Shown one piece after another: positions 9,020-19,301 of a stretch of DNA of 64,000 nt. A program made the translations under genes and the position numbers. The first letter of the stretch is position 1; each line of letters opens with the position of its first letter. Where the stretch lies: contig JAQDQK010000017.1 in the NCBI GenBank assembly GCA_027658995.1, positions 12,402 through 76,401 on the forward strand, given 5' to 3'. The notes beneath the pieces were generated by a model. It was not told where the DNA came from, did no database searches, and saw only the letters and a list, made by a program, of their open reading frames with translations. Source of the DNA: Propionibacteriaceae bacterium AM104-82 (GTDB taxonomy: Bacteria > Actinomycetota > Actinomycetes > Propionibacteriales > Propionibacteriaceae).

Positions 9020-9646
9020 ATGAGAAGCAAGTCAATCCTCCTGCTGCTGGCGATGCTCGCCGGCTCGATCGGCATCGCCTGGGGGCCGGCAACCGTCGCC
9101 TCCGCCTGCAGTTGCGCCATCAGCACCGCCGCCGAGAACGCCGACCGCGCGGTGCTGGTCGCGGAGGGCGTCGTCGGCACGGTCGACGCCCCGGCCGACC
9201 CGACCAGCAGCACCGATCCGACGGTGTTCACCGTCGACCTTGAGCGCGTCTGGAAGGGCGAGGCCGCCAAGACCATCGAGGTCACCACCCCGAACAACTC
9301 GGCAAGTTGCGGTCTCGACAACGTCACAGAGGGCATGCGGATCATCCTGTTCGCCACCCACACCGATGTGATGGGCGAGCCGATCGAGGGCTGGGGCTCG
9401 ATCCTGTGCGACGGGACGGGCCCGGTCGACGAGACCGTGACGGCAGAACTGACCGCCGCGCTGGGCGAGCCCCGCGCGCCTGCCCCCGACGCTCAGGTCG
9501 ACCCCGCCCCGCAGGGTGGCGGCGAGGACGGCGGAGGCATGCCGGGTGGCGGCGAGTGGCTGGCGTTCGGCCTCGGCGCGCTCGGCGTCGTCGGACTGGC
9601 CGCCGTCGGCATCGTCCTGATCACCATGCGGCGCCGGGCCCGCTGA
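9020..9646 (+). CDS. Secreted TIMP-like (NTR-fold) protein, third of three tandem paralogues
   Basis: A 208-residue paralogue. The signal peptide has an AxA site before CSC, giving a TIMP-like Cys-Ser-Cys mature end. The domain contains the shared strand ERVWKGE, a NSASCGL segment and a late SILCDG cysteine. A Gly/Pro-rich linker leads to a C-terminal TM helix and an RRRAR tail, so the domain is displayed outside the membrane. AAGGAG precedes the ATG, 24 bp after the previous stop. The three genes form a likely operon. They could be metalloprotease inhibitors or a structural NTR family. Confidence 0.76.
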   Translation: MRSKSILLLLAMLAGSIGIAWGPATVASACSCAISTAAENADRAVLVAEGVVGTVDAPADPTSSTDPTVFTVDLERVWKGEAAKTIEVTTPNNSASCGLDNVTEGMRIILFATHTDVMGEPIEGWGSILCDGTGPVDETVTAELTAALGEPRAPAPDAQVDPAPQGGGEDGGGMPGGGEWLAFGLGALGVVGLAAVGIVLITMRRRAR

Positions 9647-9759
9647 GCCGGCCTCCCCCTATCGGCCGCGCCGATGGCCTGACAGGGCCCCGTCCGGGTC
9701 GTGGCTAGCACCCGGGCGTCGGTTGATCCCGGTTGCCGATCATTGCGGGGTCTCTCCCC

Positions 9760-9765
9760 GATACT
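9760..9765 (+). promoter_or_regulatory. -10 hexamer of a leaderless promoter for the DUF4126 gene
   Basis: GATACT, 7 nt before the ATG at 9773, with no ribosome-binding site. It differs from TAnnnT at the first base. Confidence 0.4.
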
Positions 9766-9772
9766 TGGGTCT

Positions 9773-10369
9773 ATGGAAATGCTCCCGATGACCTTCGCGG
9801 CCGGTTGGGCCTCTGGCATCAACGCCTACGCGACGGTGCTCGTGCTCGGCCTGCTCGGCCGCTTCCTCGGCGTCGACAGCGTGCCAGCCGGGCTGCAGCG
9901 CACCGATGTGCTGATCGTGATGGGCGTGCTGTGCGTCATCGAGTTCGTGGCCGACAAGGTCCCGGTCATCGACTCCATCTGGGACGTGCCCTCCACCGTC
10001 GTCCGCCCTGTCGCGGGCGCCCTGATCGGCGCGCTGATGGCTGGCGCCTCCGGCGATCTGTGGACGGTGACCCTCGCGTCGGTCGGCGGCGTCACCGCGC
10101 TGGTCAGCCACCTGGCGAAGGCGAGCATCCGGCTTGCCGTGAACAGTTCGCCCGAGCCGGTCACCAACGTCTCCGCCTCCGTCGCGGGCGACGTCGGGGT
10201 CGTCGGGGTGACGACCCTGGCCGTGCTGTACCCGGTCGCCGCCGCCGTGATCGCGGGCATCCTGTTGGTGGCGATGATCGTGCTCGCCGTCATCCTGGCG
10301 CGGTTCGCGCGCCGAGGCTGGCGGTGGGTGAAGCGGCGTTGGGCCAGGGAGGCCGAGGTCGCGCAGTAG
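9773..10369 (+). CDS. DUF4126 family membrane protein
   Basis: A 198-residue protein with about five hydrophobic segments. The N-terminal FAAGWASGINAYATVLVLGLLGR is characteristic of the DUF4126 family, as is the KVPVIDSIWD segment near residue 62. The C terminus is a basic cytosolic tail. No biochemical role is known to me. An earlier in-frame ATG at 9701 is less likely because a -10-like hexamer sits immediately before 9773. It is followed 33 bp later by arsC1 on the same strand. Confidence 0.8.
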   Translation: MEMLPMTFAAGWASGINAYATVLVLGLLGRFLGVDSVPAGLQRTDVLIVMGVLCVIEFVADKVPVIDSIWDVPSTVVRPVAGALIGALMAGASGDLWTVTLASVGGVTALVSHLAKASIRLAVNSSPEPVTNVSASVAGDVGVVGVTTLAVLYPVAAAVIAGILLVAMIVLAVILARFARRGWRWVKRRWAREAEVAQ

Positions 10370-10402
10370 CGGCGGGATCCCCGTCGGGGAACGGAGGTCG
10401 AG

Positions 10403-10813
10403 ATGGCACGCCCATCGGTGTTGTTCGTGTGCGTCAAGAACGGCGGCAAGTCGCAGATCGCCGCGGCGCTGATGCGTCGCCTGGGCGGGGTGGACGTCTA
10501 TTCGGCCGGTACGGCGCCGGGCTCGGCTTTGAACGCGGAGTCCGAGGCTGCGGTCGCCGAGGTGGGCGCCTCGATGAGCGGCGAGGTGCCGCGGCCGATC
10601 GACCCTGAGGTGTTGGCCGGCGTTGACCGGGTCGTGGTGTTGGGCGCGGAGGCGGTCGTCGACCCGGTCGAGGGGATGCGCGGCCCGATCGAGACGTGGA
10701 TCACCGACGAGCCCTCGTTGCGCGGCATCGGTGGCATGGACCGGATGCGGTTGGTGCGCGACGACATCGCCAACCGGGTGGAGAGGCTCCACGCCGAACT
10801 GCTGGATCCCTGA
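10403..10813 (+). CDS. arsC1: Low-molecular-weight phosphatase family, arsenate-mycothiol transferase ArsC1-like
   Basis: A 136-residue protein of the LMW-phosphatase fold. Its P-loop is CVKNGGKSQ: the usual CX5R arginine is replaced by lysine. As I recall, the Corynebacterium arsenate-mycothiol transferases share this GGKSQ loop, as well as SAGTAPG and the GADMS/GASMS segment, so the change is a family trait and not damage. Those enzymes attach mycothiol to arsenate for reduction by mycoredoxin. The presence of an mshB-type gene in this window supports mycothiol use. GGAGG lies before the ATG. No ars transporter or ArsR is adjacent. Confidence 0.8.
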   Translation: MARPSVLFVCVKNGGKSQIAAALMRRLGGVDVYSAGTAPGSALNAESEAAVAEVGASMSGEVPRPIDPEVLAGVDRVVVLGAEAVVDPVEGMRGPIETWITDEPSLRGIGGMDRMRLVRDDIANRVERLHAELLDP

Positions 10814-10818
10814 GGGAC

Positions 10819-11176
10819 AGACCCAGCACCGGACGCCAGAGGTTTCGACCGATGAGACGACGCTCCGCGCCGCCTCATGGCTCAACCAACCGGCCCGCGC
10901 CAGCGGACTTCATCGGACGCGTTGGTTGAGCCATGAAGGACGCGTCAGCGGACTTCATCGGTCGAAACCCACCCGCACCGACAAGTAGACCCAGCACCGG
11001 ATGCCAGAGGTTTCGACCGATGAGACGACGCTCCGCGCCGTCTCATGGCTCAACCAACGGGACGGTGCCAGAGGTTTCGACCCGACGCTCCGCGCCGCCT
11101 CATGGCTCAACCAACGGGACGGTGCCAGAGGTTTCGACCCGACGCTCCGCGCCGCCTCATGCTCAACCAGCGAGGC
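10819..11176 (+). repeat. Repeat island, family 2 (GGTTTCGACCGATGAG... type)
   Basis: A stretch of about 360 bp with no gene. It contains a unit reading roughly CCAGAGGTTTCGACC, then CGCTCCGCGCC, then CTCATGGCTCAACCAAC. One full copy is at about 10835, an inverted copy at about 10922-10970, another direct copy at about 11003, and two shortened copies with 56-bp spacing at about 11070 and 11126. The direct and inverted copies can pair into a long hairpin. The last unit runs up to the stop of the lipid kinase gene. The same family appears at 45.5-46.1 kb and at the right edge. Confidence 0.85.
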
Positions 11177-12130
11177 TCAACCGGCGATCTTGACCGCCAG
11201 CGCGTTGCGGGCGACCTCGATGCTGGCGGAGCGGATCTCGCCGAAGTGGTCGCCGTCCAGTTCGATCTCCTCAGGTTCGCGCAGGTTCAGGTCGATGTGG
11301 GCGCACTGCAGGTAGCGCAACTCCTTGGCGTTGTCGTCGCGCTCCCGCATCCTCGACGACTTCAGGCGGCGCAGGAAGCCGTTGTCGACGAGCACCCGCC
11401 ACGCGATCGCCAGCCAGCCGAACGGGCCGACCGGGCGGGCCGCGACCACGTCGAGGGCGCCGTCGTCGATCGACGCGTCGGGCATCAGCGTGACGTTGCG
11501 GCCGACGGTCCCGACGTTGCCGACCAGCACGGTGTGGACCTTCGTGATTTTCGGTTCGCCGCCGTCGATGCGGTACTGCAGCGTCATCCGGCGGCCCTTG
11601 AGCAGCGCGACCGCACCGGCCTGCACGTAGGCGAGCACCCCGACCCTCTTCTTCAGGTCCTCATCGGTGGACGACATGATCTGCGCGTCGAGACCCATGC
11701 CCGCCATCACCGCGAACGCGTGGCGTTCCTTCTCTCCGTCGGGCCGCGTCCAGTCCACGATGCCGACGTCGATGTCGCGGGTGACCCCGTTGAGCGCGAT
11801 GTCCACCGCGGCGCTCATGTCGTCGATGGGGAGGGCCAGGTGGTGCGCGAGCAGGTTGCCGGTGCCCTGCGGAATGAGTGCCAGAGGCACGCCGCTCCCC
11901 TCGAGCCCCTCGACGACGGCGCGGACGGTGCCGTCGCCGCCGACGGCGATCACCACGTCACAGCCCTGCTCGACCGCCTCGCGTGCCTGCTCGGTGCCGG
12001 GCGAGTCCTTCTCGGTCTCGAACCAGGCCGTCTCACCCCAGCCTGCCTCGGCGGCGGCCGGGTCGAGCACGGCCGCCAGGTCGGGGCGCTCGAGCTTGGT
12101 CGGGTTGAAGATGACGGCTGCGGTTGGCAT
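11177..12130 (-). CDS. Diacylglycerol/sphingosine kinase family lipid kinase (YegS/DgkB-like)
   Basis: A 317-residue kinase of the DAGK catalytic family, which phosphorylates diacylglycerol or a related lipid at the inner membrane face. Motifs: the nucleotide-binding VIAVGGDGTVR near residue 60, then PQGTGNLLA near residue 88, and a C-terminal DGALDVV segment. Length is typical. It ends next to a repeat island, and its last codons (KIAG) are intact. It lies 47 bp after glgX on the same strand but has a separate role. Lipid substrate is not determined by sequence. Confidence 0.85.
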   Translation of the reverse strand: MPTAAVIFNPTKLERPDLAAVLDPAAAEAGWGETAWFETEKDSPGTEQAREAVEQGCDVVIAVGGDGTVRAVVEGLEGSGVPLALIPQGTGNLLAHHLALPIDDMSAAVDIALNGVTRDIDVGIVDWTRPDGEKERHAFAVMAGMGLDAQIMSSTDEDLKKRVGVLAYVQAGAVALLKGRRMTLQYRIDGGEPKITKVHTVLVGNVGTVGRNVTLMPDASIDDGALDVVAARPVGPFGWLAIAWRVLVDNGFLRRLKSSRMRERDDNAKELRYLQCAHIDLNLREPEEIELDGDHFGEIRSASIEVARNALAVKIAG

Positions 12131-12177
12131 GCCTCATTGTTGCCGACTTCCGGGCCGGACCGGCCCGTTTGCCTGAC

Positions 12178-14505
<2,328 letters not shown>

Positions 14506-14512
14506 ACCAAAT

Positions 14513-14518
14513 ATTCTA
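14513..14518 (-). promoter_or_regulatory. -10 hexamer of a leaderless promoter for glgX
   Basis: TAGAAT on the minus strand, 7 nt before the glgX ATG. Just upstream is GAACGTTC, an 8-bp palindrome that may be an operator or chance. Confidence 0.5.
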
Positions 14519-14605
14519 GAACGTTCAACCGAATTCGCGTATTTGCCCTACCCAGTGGCCCTGATGGCGGCGGATCTGCCGCACTGGACGAGGGTGGGGG
14601 CTTGA

Positions 14606-14698
14606 GGCGTTGAGCAGTAGCCGTTGCTCGTTGCCGATGGCAACGTTCACATCCCGTTCGGCGCCCAACGAGCCCCGGATGCTGCTCAAGCAGGTGCC
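14606..14698 (+). repeat. 93-bp palindromic element, copy A
   Basis: Starts GGCGTTGAGCAG and ends CTGCTCAAGCAGGTGCC. The outer arms pair over about 14 bases with one wobble and one mismatch. An inner pair, CTCGTTG (14627-14633) with CAACGAG (14666-14672), is conserved, and AACGTTC sits in the core. It lies between glgX and the stop of the large protein gene. Copies B and C are at 53.5 and 54.3 kb; this copy differs from them mostly by paired, compensating changes. Confidence 0.75.
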
Positions 14699-14714
14699 CA
14701 ACCAGCGCCAAGCC

Positions 14715-17700
14715 TCAGGGGCTCAGCACGCCCCAAAGGTCACGGGCCTTCTGCAGAGCCTTGGTGGAGCCCTTGCGGGTGGCCAGGGCAGCGACGCCGT
14801 CCCAGGCGCGGTCGACCGGGGGCGTCCAGCCCCTCGCGGCGGCCTCGCGCAGGTGCGGCGCGAAGTGCCCCAGCGAGTCGAGGACCGGGTTCAGCCATGC
14901 GGGGAGCCTGGCGGCCGTGGCGGCGGCGCGGGTCGCCTCGGCGAGGACGGGCCACAACCGCTGCAGCGACGTGGGCATCCGCCGGACGAACACCGCGATG
15001 CCCCGCGGGTTGAACTCCTCGCTGGCCAGCAGGGAGCGGGCCGCCGCGTCGACGCCCTGCCAGGTGAGGACGCCGCTGGTGAACACCGAGTCCTCGCTGA
15101 GCCCGTAGCGGTATTCCGGCCCGAGCCCGAGCCCGCTGCAGGTCTGGATCAGCGCCGCGGCGGTCGAGATCGTCGCCTCCGCGACCTTGTGCTTGCGCCT
15201 GCCGTCGGCGACCGGCAACCCGTCCGCCATCGTGATGGGCTCGACCCACAGCGCGCCGTCCCTCGGCGTCAGCCACAGCCACAGGTCGGGGTAACGGGCG
15301 ATCCGCTCCCCCACGATCGAGTAGACCGACAGCCAGCCGGTCGCCAGGTCGTAGTGGGAGGCGCCGCGCCACCTGAACCGGGTCCCGTCGGGCAGCGTGC
15401 AGATCAGTTGCTGGTCCCAGGCACCGTCGCCCTGGCTCGGCACGAACGCGACGCCGTCGCGAATCGGCGCGGCGTCCCGAGGCTCCCCCCAGAGCCGTTC
15501 GAAGGGTTCGGACGCGACCTCGACGACCGGCTTCGTGTCCGGCGGCGTCTGGACGAGTGCCTCCAGGGTGGGCGCCACCGTCGGGGTCGGGAGCGCCGCC
15601 ACCACGCCCCGGGCGAGCTTCGTGGCGCGCGATGACCCGGGCCGCTGGGCGAGGCCTCGCACCCCGGGCAGGTCCAGCGCCGCCGCGGGCGCTGCCCCCT
15701 CGTCGACGGCGGCCGCCACGTGCGGCAGCAGCGCGGCGACGGCCTCGACGACGTCGGCAGAGCCGGCCAGCAGCCTGGGCTGCCGAAGCGACGCCGCGAG
15801 AAGGTCGTCGAGCAACGGCCACACGATCGCCAGCATCCCGTCGCGCGCCAGGTCGACGCAGGCGGTGGCGAACGACGCGAGGCCCGTCGGCACCACGGAC
15901 CAGTCGAGCAGCGCGACGTCGGCGACGCCGGGGAGCAGCAGGCCCCGATCCCACGCCTCCCGCACCGCGGCCGACGCATCCGCAACGGCGGCGGGGTTGA
16001 GGCCCCGCTGGATGCCGATGATGTTGACGGCCATTCCCGGCGTGAGCGGGCGGACCCTTCGCATCGCCTGCCTCGCCTCCACGCCGAGGGCGGCGGAGCC
16101 CCAGTTGATGAGGTTCAGCGCGGCGGCATCCCCCCAGGTCGGCAGCACATAGCCGGTGAACTCGGAGCGCCCCGCGAGCCCGGAGCGAAGCCGCATCCCG
16201 AGCGTCTCGATGGCTTCGGGAGCCTTGGTCGGGGCCGTCTTGTAGCCGTCGTCCTCCCGGTCCGGGATCAGTCCCGGCTCGCAGAAGGGGGCGTCGAGGT
16301 AGTCGGCGGCCAGCCTGCCCGCCGACTCGTGCGTGCCCGCGACCCGCACCGTGGTCGCCCGGAGGTCGTCCCGGACGGCCTTCGTGGCGAGCGACGCGTC
16401 GAGGCGGGTCAGCGCGAGGGCGAGGTCGGCGCGGCCGGGCGCGATCCCTTCGTCCCGGTAGCGGCGCAGCCTCGCCAGCAGGTCGGCCGGGTCGATCCGG
16501 AGGTCCTCCCACGTCGGCGTCGACAGCGGCACCGGCAGCGCGCCGAGCCGGGCCACGACCTCGACCTCGCGGCGCGCCCCTGGGGTGTCGATGCCGAGCC
16601 TCCTCGCGTCGGTCACCGGGGTGCCCGAGCGCCAGGCGCCGATCGCCAGGAGGCCGGGCACCAGGCTCTCGCCGACGCCCGCCAGCGCCTCGCTCGCCGC
16701 GATGGGGTCGAGCCGGGCGACCTCGTTGGCGAGGGCGAGGAAGCGGTCCGCCTCGACATCCTCCGCGAACGGCGGCCTGCGGAGCAACCGGGCGGCGGCC
16801 TCCGTCAGCGCCTGCGGTGTCGGTTCCGGGACGGCGAAACGGGGCACCTCCCACAGCGGGGGCGGCTGCACCCACAGGCCACCCGCCTCGACGTCGTCTG
16901 CGGCATCATCCGCGGCGCCGATCCCCCAGGCGTCGGCCAACGCCAGCGCCGCCTTCGCGACCGCGGCGTCGGAACTGGCGAGGTGGGGCGGCAGCAGGGC
17001 CGCCGCGATGTCGATCGCCTCCTCGGAGGGGCGGGAACGCTCGGCGGCGGCCCGGAGCACGGTGCGCGCGGCCTTCTTGATGGTCGTGCCGAGCGTCACG
17101 GCGAGCACGTCGCCAAGCACGGCATCGTCGGCGCGCGCGATCAGGACGGGGGCGAAGCGTTCGATGAGGGGGCCTTCGCCGTGCGACATGGCGGAGACGA
17201 GAAGGTCGGCCCGGGTGAGGAGTTCCTCGTCGGTGACGGCCAGCGCCTCGAGCGCCCGCAGCCACATCCGCCTGTCGACCTGCCGGGTCGCGGCGTCGAG
17301 CCCGGAGAAGGTGGCCTCAAGGCCACGGTCGCGCGGGACGAGGCCGTCCCGGACCGCCCAGCCCAGCAGGTCGTCCCAGCGGCCGTCGGCCGACACCCCC
17401 GCCGTCAGTGTGGCTTCGAGGTGCTCGGCGAAGCGCGCCTCGACGTCGGGCCGGGGAGGGAGGTCGCCGTTGGGATCGGGAAGCATGGCCGGGTCGAGCA
17501 CCATCGCCGCGTAGGAGGCCCACTGGTCGAGGTACTCGCGGTCCGGAGGCAGCGGAAGGCCCAGCCGGGCGACCAGCGAGACGATGGCGGGGAGGGCGTC
17601 CCAGCGGCGGCCCCGCGCGCGGCAGTAGGCCGACGCGAAGTCCTCGCCGCGCTCCGCAACCAGCCGGATGGCGAGTTCCCGGTCGGCGACGGGGAGCAAC

Positions 17701-17954
17701 TGCACGGCCCGCGAGGCGGGCACGCCGACCCGGACGGCGAAGTAGCCGAGCAGGTCGTCGTTGTCGTCGACGGCGCTCTGCCATCCGCGGTAGCCGTACT
17801 CGCCCCATTCGCCCTTCGCGAGGCCCCGCTTGGCGACGGCCCGCTGCTCGGGGGTGCCGAGCGGCAGCGACTCGACGTCGGCGCGGTCGGCGCCCGCCCA
17901 GCCCAGTTCGCGGAAGACGGCGTAGGCGGCGGCCTGGTCCGCGGTCAGCCTCAT
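14715..17954 (-). CDS. Large protein of unknown function partnered with SWIM zinc-finger gene
   Basis: A 1,079-residue cytosolic protein with no signal peptide or TM segment. Its composition (long runs of Ala/Leu-rich helices such as LAVTLGTTIKKAARTVLRAAAERS) suggests helical repeats through residues 180-700. The C-terminal third has Trp-rich strands around DGTRFRWRGASHYDLATGW. I recall DUF6493-type proteins beside SWIM genes in Streptomyces, but I cannot confirm membership. The frame is open further upstream; the start at 17954 is chosen because it overlaps the SWIM gene stop by ATGA. Function unknown; the coupling suggests a complex. Confidence 0.7.
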   Translation of the reverse strand: MRLTADQAAAYAVFRELGWAGADRADVESLPLGTPEQRAVAKRGLAKGEWGEYGYRGWQSAVDDNDDLLGYFAVRVGVPASRAVQLLPVADRELAIRLVAERGEDFASAYCRARGRRWDALPAIVSLVARLGLPLPPDREYLDQWASYAAMVLDPAMLPDPNGDLPPRPDVEARFAEHLEATLTAGVSADGRWDDLLGWAVRDGLVPRDRGLEATFSGLDAATRQVDRRMWLRALEALAVTDEELLTRADLLVSAMSHGEGPLIERFAPVLIARADDAVLGDVLAVTLGTTIKKAARTVLRAAAERSRPSEEAIDIAAALLPPHLASSDAAVAKAALALADAWGIGAADDAADDVEAGGLWVQPPPLWEVPRFAVPEPTPQALTEAAARLLRRPPFAEDVEADRFLALANEVARLDPIAASEALAGVGESLVPGLLAIGAWRSGTPVTDARRLGIDTPGARREVEVVARLGALPVPLSTPTWEDLRIDPADLLARLRRYRDEGIAPGRADLALALTRLDASLATKAVRDDLRATTVRVAGTHESAGRLAADYLDAPFCEPGLIPDREDDGYKTAPTKAPEAIETLGMRLRSGLAGRSEFTGYVLPTWGDAAALNLINWGSAALGVEARQAMRRVRPLTPGMAVNIIGIQRGLNPAAVADASAAVREAWDRGLLLPGVADVALLDWSVVPTGLASFATACVDLARDGMLAIVWPLLDDLLAASLRQPRLLAGSADVVEAVAALLPHVAAAVDEGAAPAAALDLPGVRGLAQRPGSSRATKLARGVVAALPTPTVAPTLEALVQTPPDTKPVVEVASEPFERLWGEPRDAAPIRDGVAFVPSQGDGAWDQQLICTLPDGTRFRWRGASHYDLATGWLSVYSIVGERIARYPDLWLWLTPRDGALWVEPITMADGLPVADGRRKHKVAEATISTAAALIQTCSGLGLGPEYRYGLSEDSVFTSGVLTWQGVDAAARSLLASEEFNPRGIAVFVRRMPTSLQRLWPVLAEATRAAATAARLPAWLNPVLDSLGHFAPHLREAAARGWTPPVDRAWDGVAALATRKGSTKALQKARDLWGVLSP

Positions 17955-19258
17955 CGCGGGTCGCCTGCGCTGAGGTCGACGGCGAGCGCGTGGGCGCACG
18001 GCCCACGGCCGGTCCCGTGGCGCAGGTACCAGGTGCAGGTGCAGGTCGGCCCGCTGGAGGACCGGCGCACCGTGTAGACGGTATCTCTTGAGGTGACCCG
18101 CCAACTGCCGTCGGGGGCGGGGGCCACGAGGCCCGCGTCGGCCATCGCGCGGGCCTTGACGAGCCTCGGGTTGTCCCGGTCGACCCGGTCGGGGTCGTGC
18201 GGGAGTTCCCGGTGGAACCAGGCCTGGTCGTGCGCGTCCCAGCCGACCCGGCCCGACGCGGCGAGGACGGCGAGGCCGCCTCGGACGCGGGCCTCCTCCA
18301 GGTTCGCCTCGCGGGCCAGGCGAGGCACGTCGATGACAGGCTGGAAGGCCAACAGCGCGGCGATCAGGTCGCCGTCGTCGAGCACATCGGCGCCCGACAG
18401 GCCCGTCAGGAGCGAACCCTCGCCGGAGTGCCCGCGCCAGGCCTCCTCCGTCAGGCCGAGCGTCAGCCTGGCGCCCGGCAGGTCGGCGGTGACGATCACC
18501 GGACCCGCGTCGTCGGTGCCGTGGATCGACAGGCCGCTCACGTGCGGCAGGAGTCGCTTGAGGGCGTTGAGCCGGTTGAGGCCGGAGATCCGCACCGAGC
18601 CTGCCACCCGGCGCGGGCTGACCCTGCCCTGCGGCGTGACCCAACCGTCCTTGCCGGTCGACGTCGCGCCGGGCAGGGCCGCGACGAAGGCCTTGGCCTC
18701 TGGGCCCTTCAGGATGACGGCCAGCGGCAGGTCGCGGTGCAGTTCCGCCACGTTGCCGAGCGCCCGCACCCAGCGGGCGGGCATCTCGACGGGCCGTTCG
18801 ACCGCCGTCGCCTCCGGAGTGGAGACGGTGAGGCCGGTGGCGCCGACGTCGAGGTGGAGGAGTTGGTCCCTTCCGACCTTGGTGAGCGCCGACCTGGTGG
18901 CGAGGTTGATGTCGACGTTGGTGGTGCCGTGCGCGATTTCCCCGGTGTCGAAGGCGTCGGGCAGCAGGTCGAGCCGCGCGTAGACGCCATTGCATGCGGA
19001 GAAGCATTCCGCGCGGAGCCTGTCGCCGTGGGCGGTCAGGACCGGGTCGCGCAGGCTGGCGGGCGCGAACTGGAAGTAGCGGGTGGCGGTGACGTCGGCG
19101 AGCGAGAGGAGGCCGCGGGCGAGCACCAGGGGGTGCGCCGCGAAGCCGCTGAAGAAGGTGGGGTCCTCGACGAGTCCTTCCGGGGTGAGCGCGGGTGCGA
19201 GCGCGAGTCCGAGATCGTCGTCGATCAGCGCTGAGGTGGCGTGGAAGGCGCGGCTCAT
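17951..19258 (-). CDS. SWIM zinc-finger protein
   Basis: A 435-residue protein whose C terminus carries a SWIM zinc finger: CTCTWYLRHGT followed by CAHALAV fits CxC...CxH at about residues 408-427. The N-terminal 380 residues are unrecognised and probably fold as winged-helix or helical repeats. SWIM fingers bind DNA or proteins. TAGACT lies 6 nt before the ATG with no ribosome-binding site, so the mRNA is probably leaderless. The stop overlaps the start of the 1,079-residue gene, so both products should be made together. No MoxR or VWA gene, often found near such proteins, is adjacent. Confidence 0.8.
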   Translation of the reverse strand: MSRAFHATSALIDDDLGLALAPALTPEGLVEDPTFFSGFAAHPLVLARGLLSLADVTATRYFQFAPASLRDPVLTAHGDRLRAECFSACNGVYARLDLLPDAFDTGEIAHGTTNVDINLATRSALTKVGRDQLLHLDVGATGLTVSTPEATAVERPVEMPARWVRALGNVAELHRDLPLAVILKGPEAKAFVAALPGATSTGKDGWVTPQGRVSPRRVAGSVRISGLNRLNALKRLLPHVSGLSIHGTDDAGPVIVTADLPGARLTLGLTEEAWRGHSGEGSLLTGLSGADVLDDGDLIAALLAFQPVIDVPRLAREANLEEARVRGGLAVLAASGRVGWDAHDQAWFHRELPHDPDRVDRDNPRLVKARAMADAGLVAPAPDGSWRVTSRDTVYTVRRSSSGPTCTCTWYLRHGTGRGPCAHALAVDLSAGDPR

Positions 19259-19264
19259 GGCGAG

Positions 19265-19270
19265 AGTCTA
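19265..19270 (-). promoter_or_regulatory. -10 hexamer of a leaderless promoter for the SWIM operon
   Basis: TAGACT on the minus strand, 6 nt before the ATG of the SWIM gene. Confidence 0.5.
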
Positions 19271-19301
19271 GTCAGGGGCCGGTCGCGCCCGCCTCCGCCG
19301 C

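Noticed and set aside
10403..10813. Inactive phosphatase because the P-loop has Lys instead of Arg
   Set aside because: The GGKSQ loop is, as I recall, normal in arsenate-mycothiol transferases, so it is a family trait.
14519..14528. LexA/SOS box at GAACGTTC before glgX and in the palindromic elements
   Set aside because: The actinobacterial LexA site needs four bases between GAAC and GTTC; here the halves are adjacent.
14715..19007. A single 1,430-residue gene covering the large unknown protein and part of the SWIM gene
   Set aside because: The upstream part is the antisense-like shadow of the SWIM frame; the ATGA overlap at 17951-17954 marks two genes.
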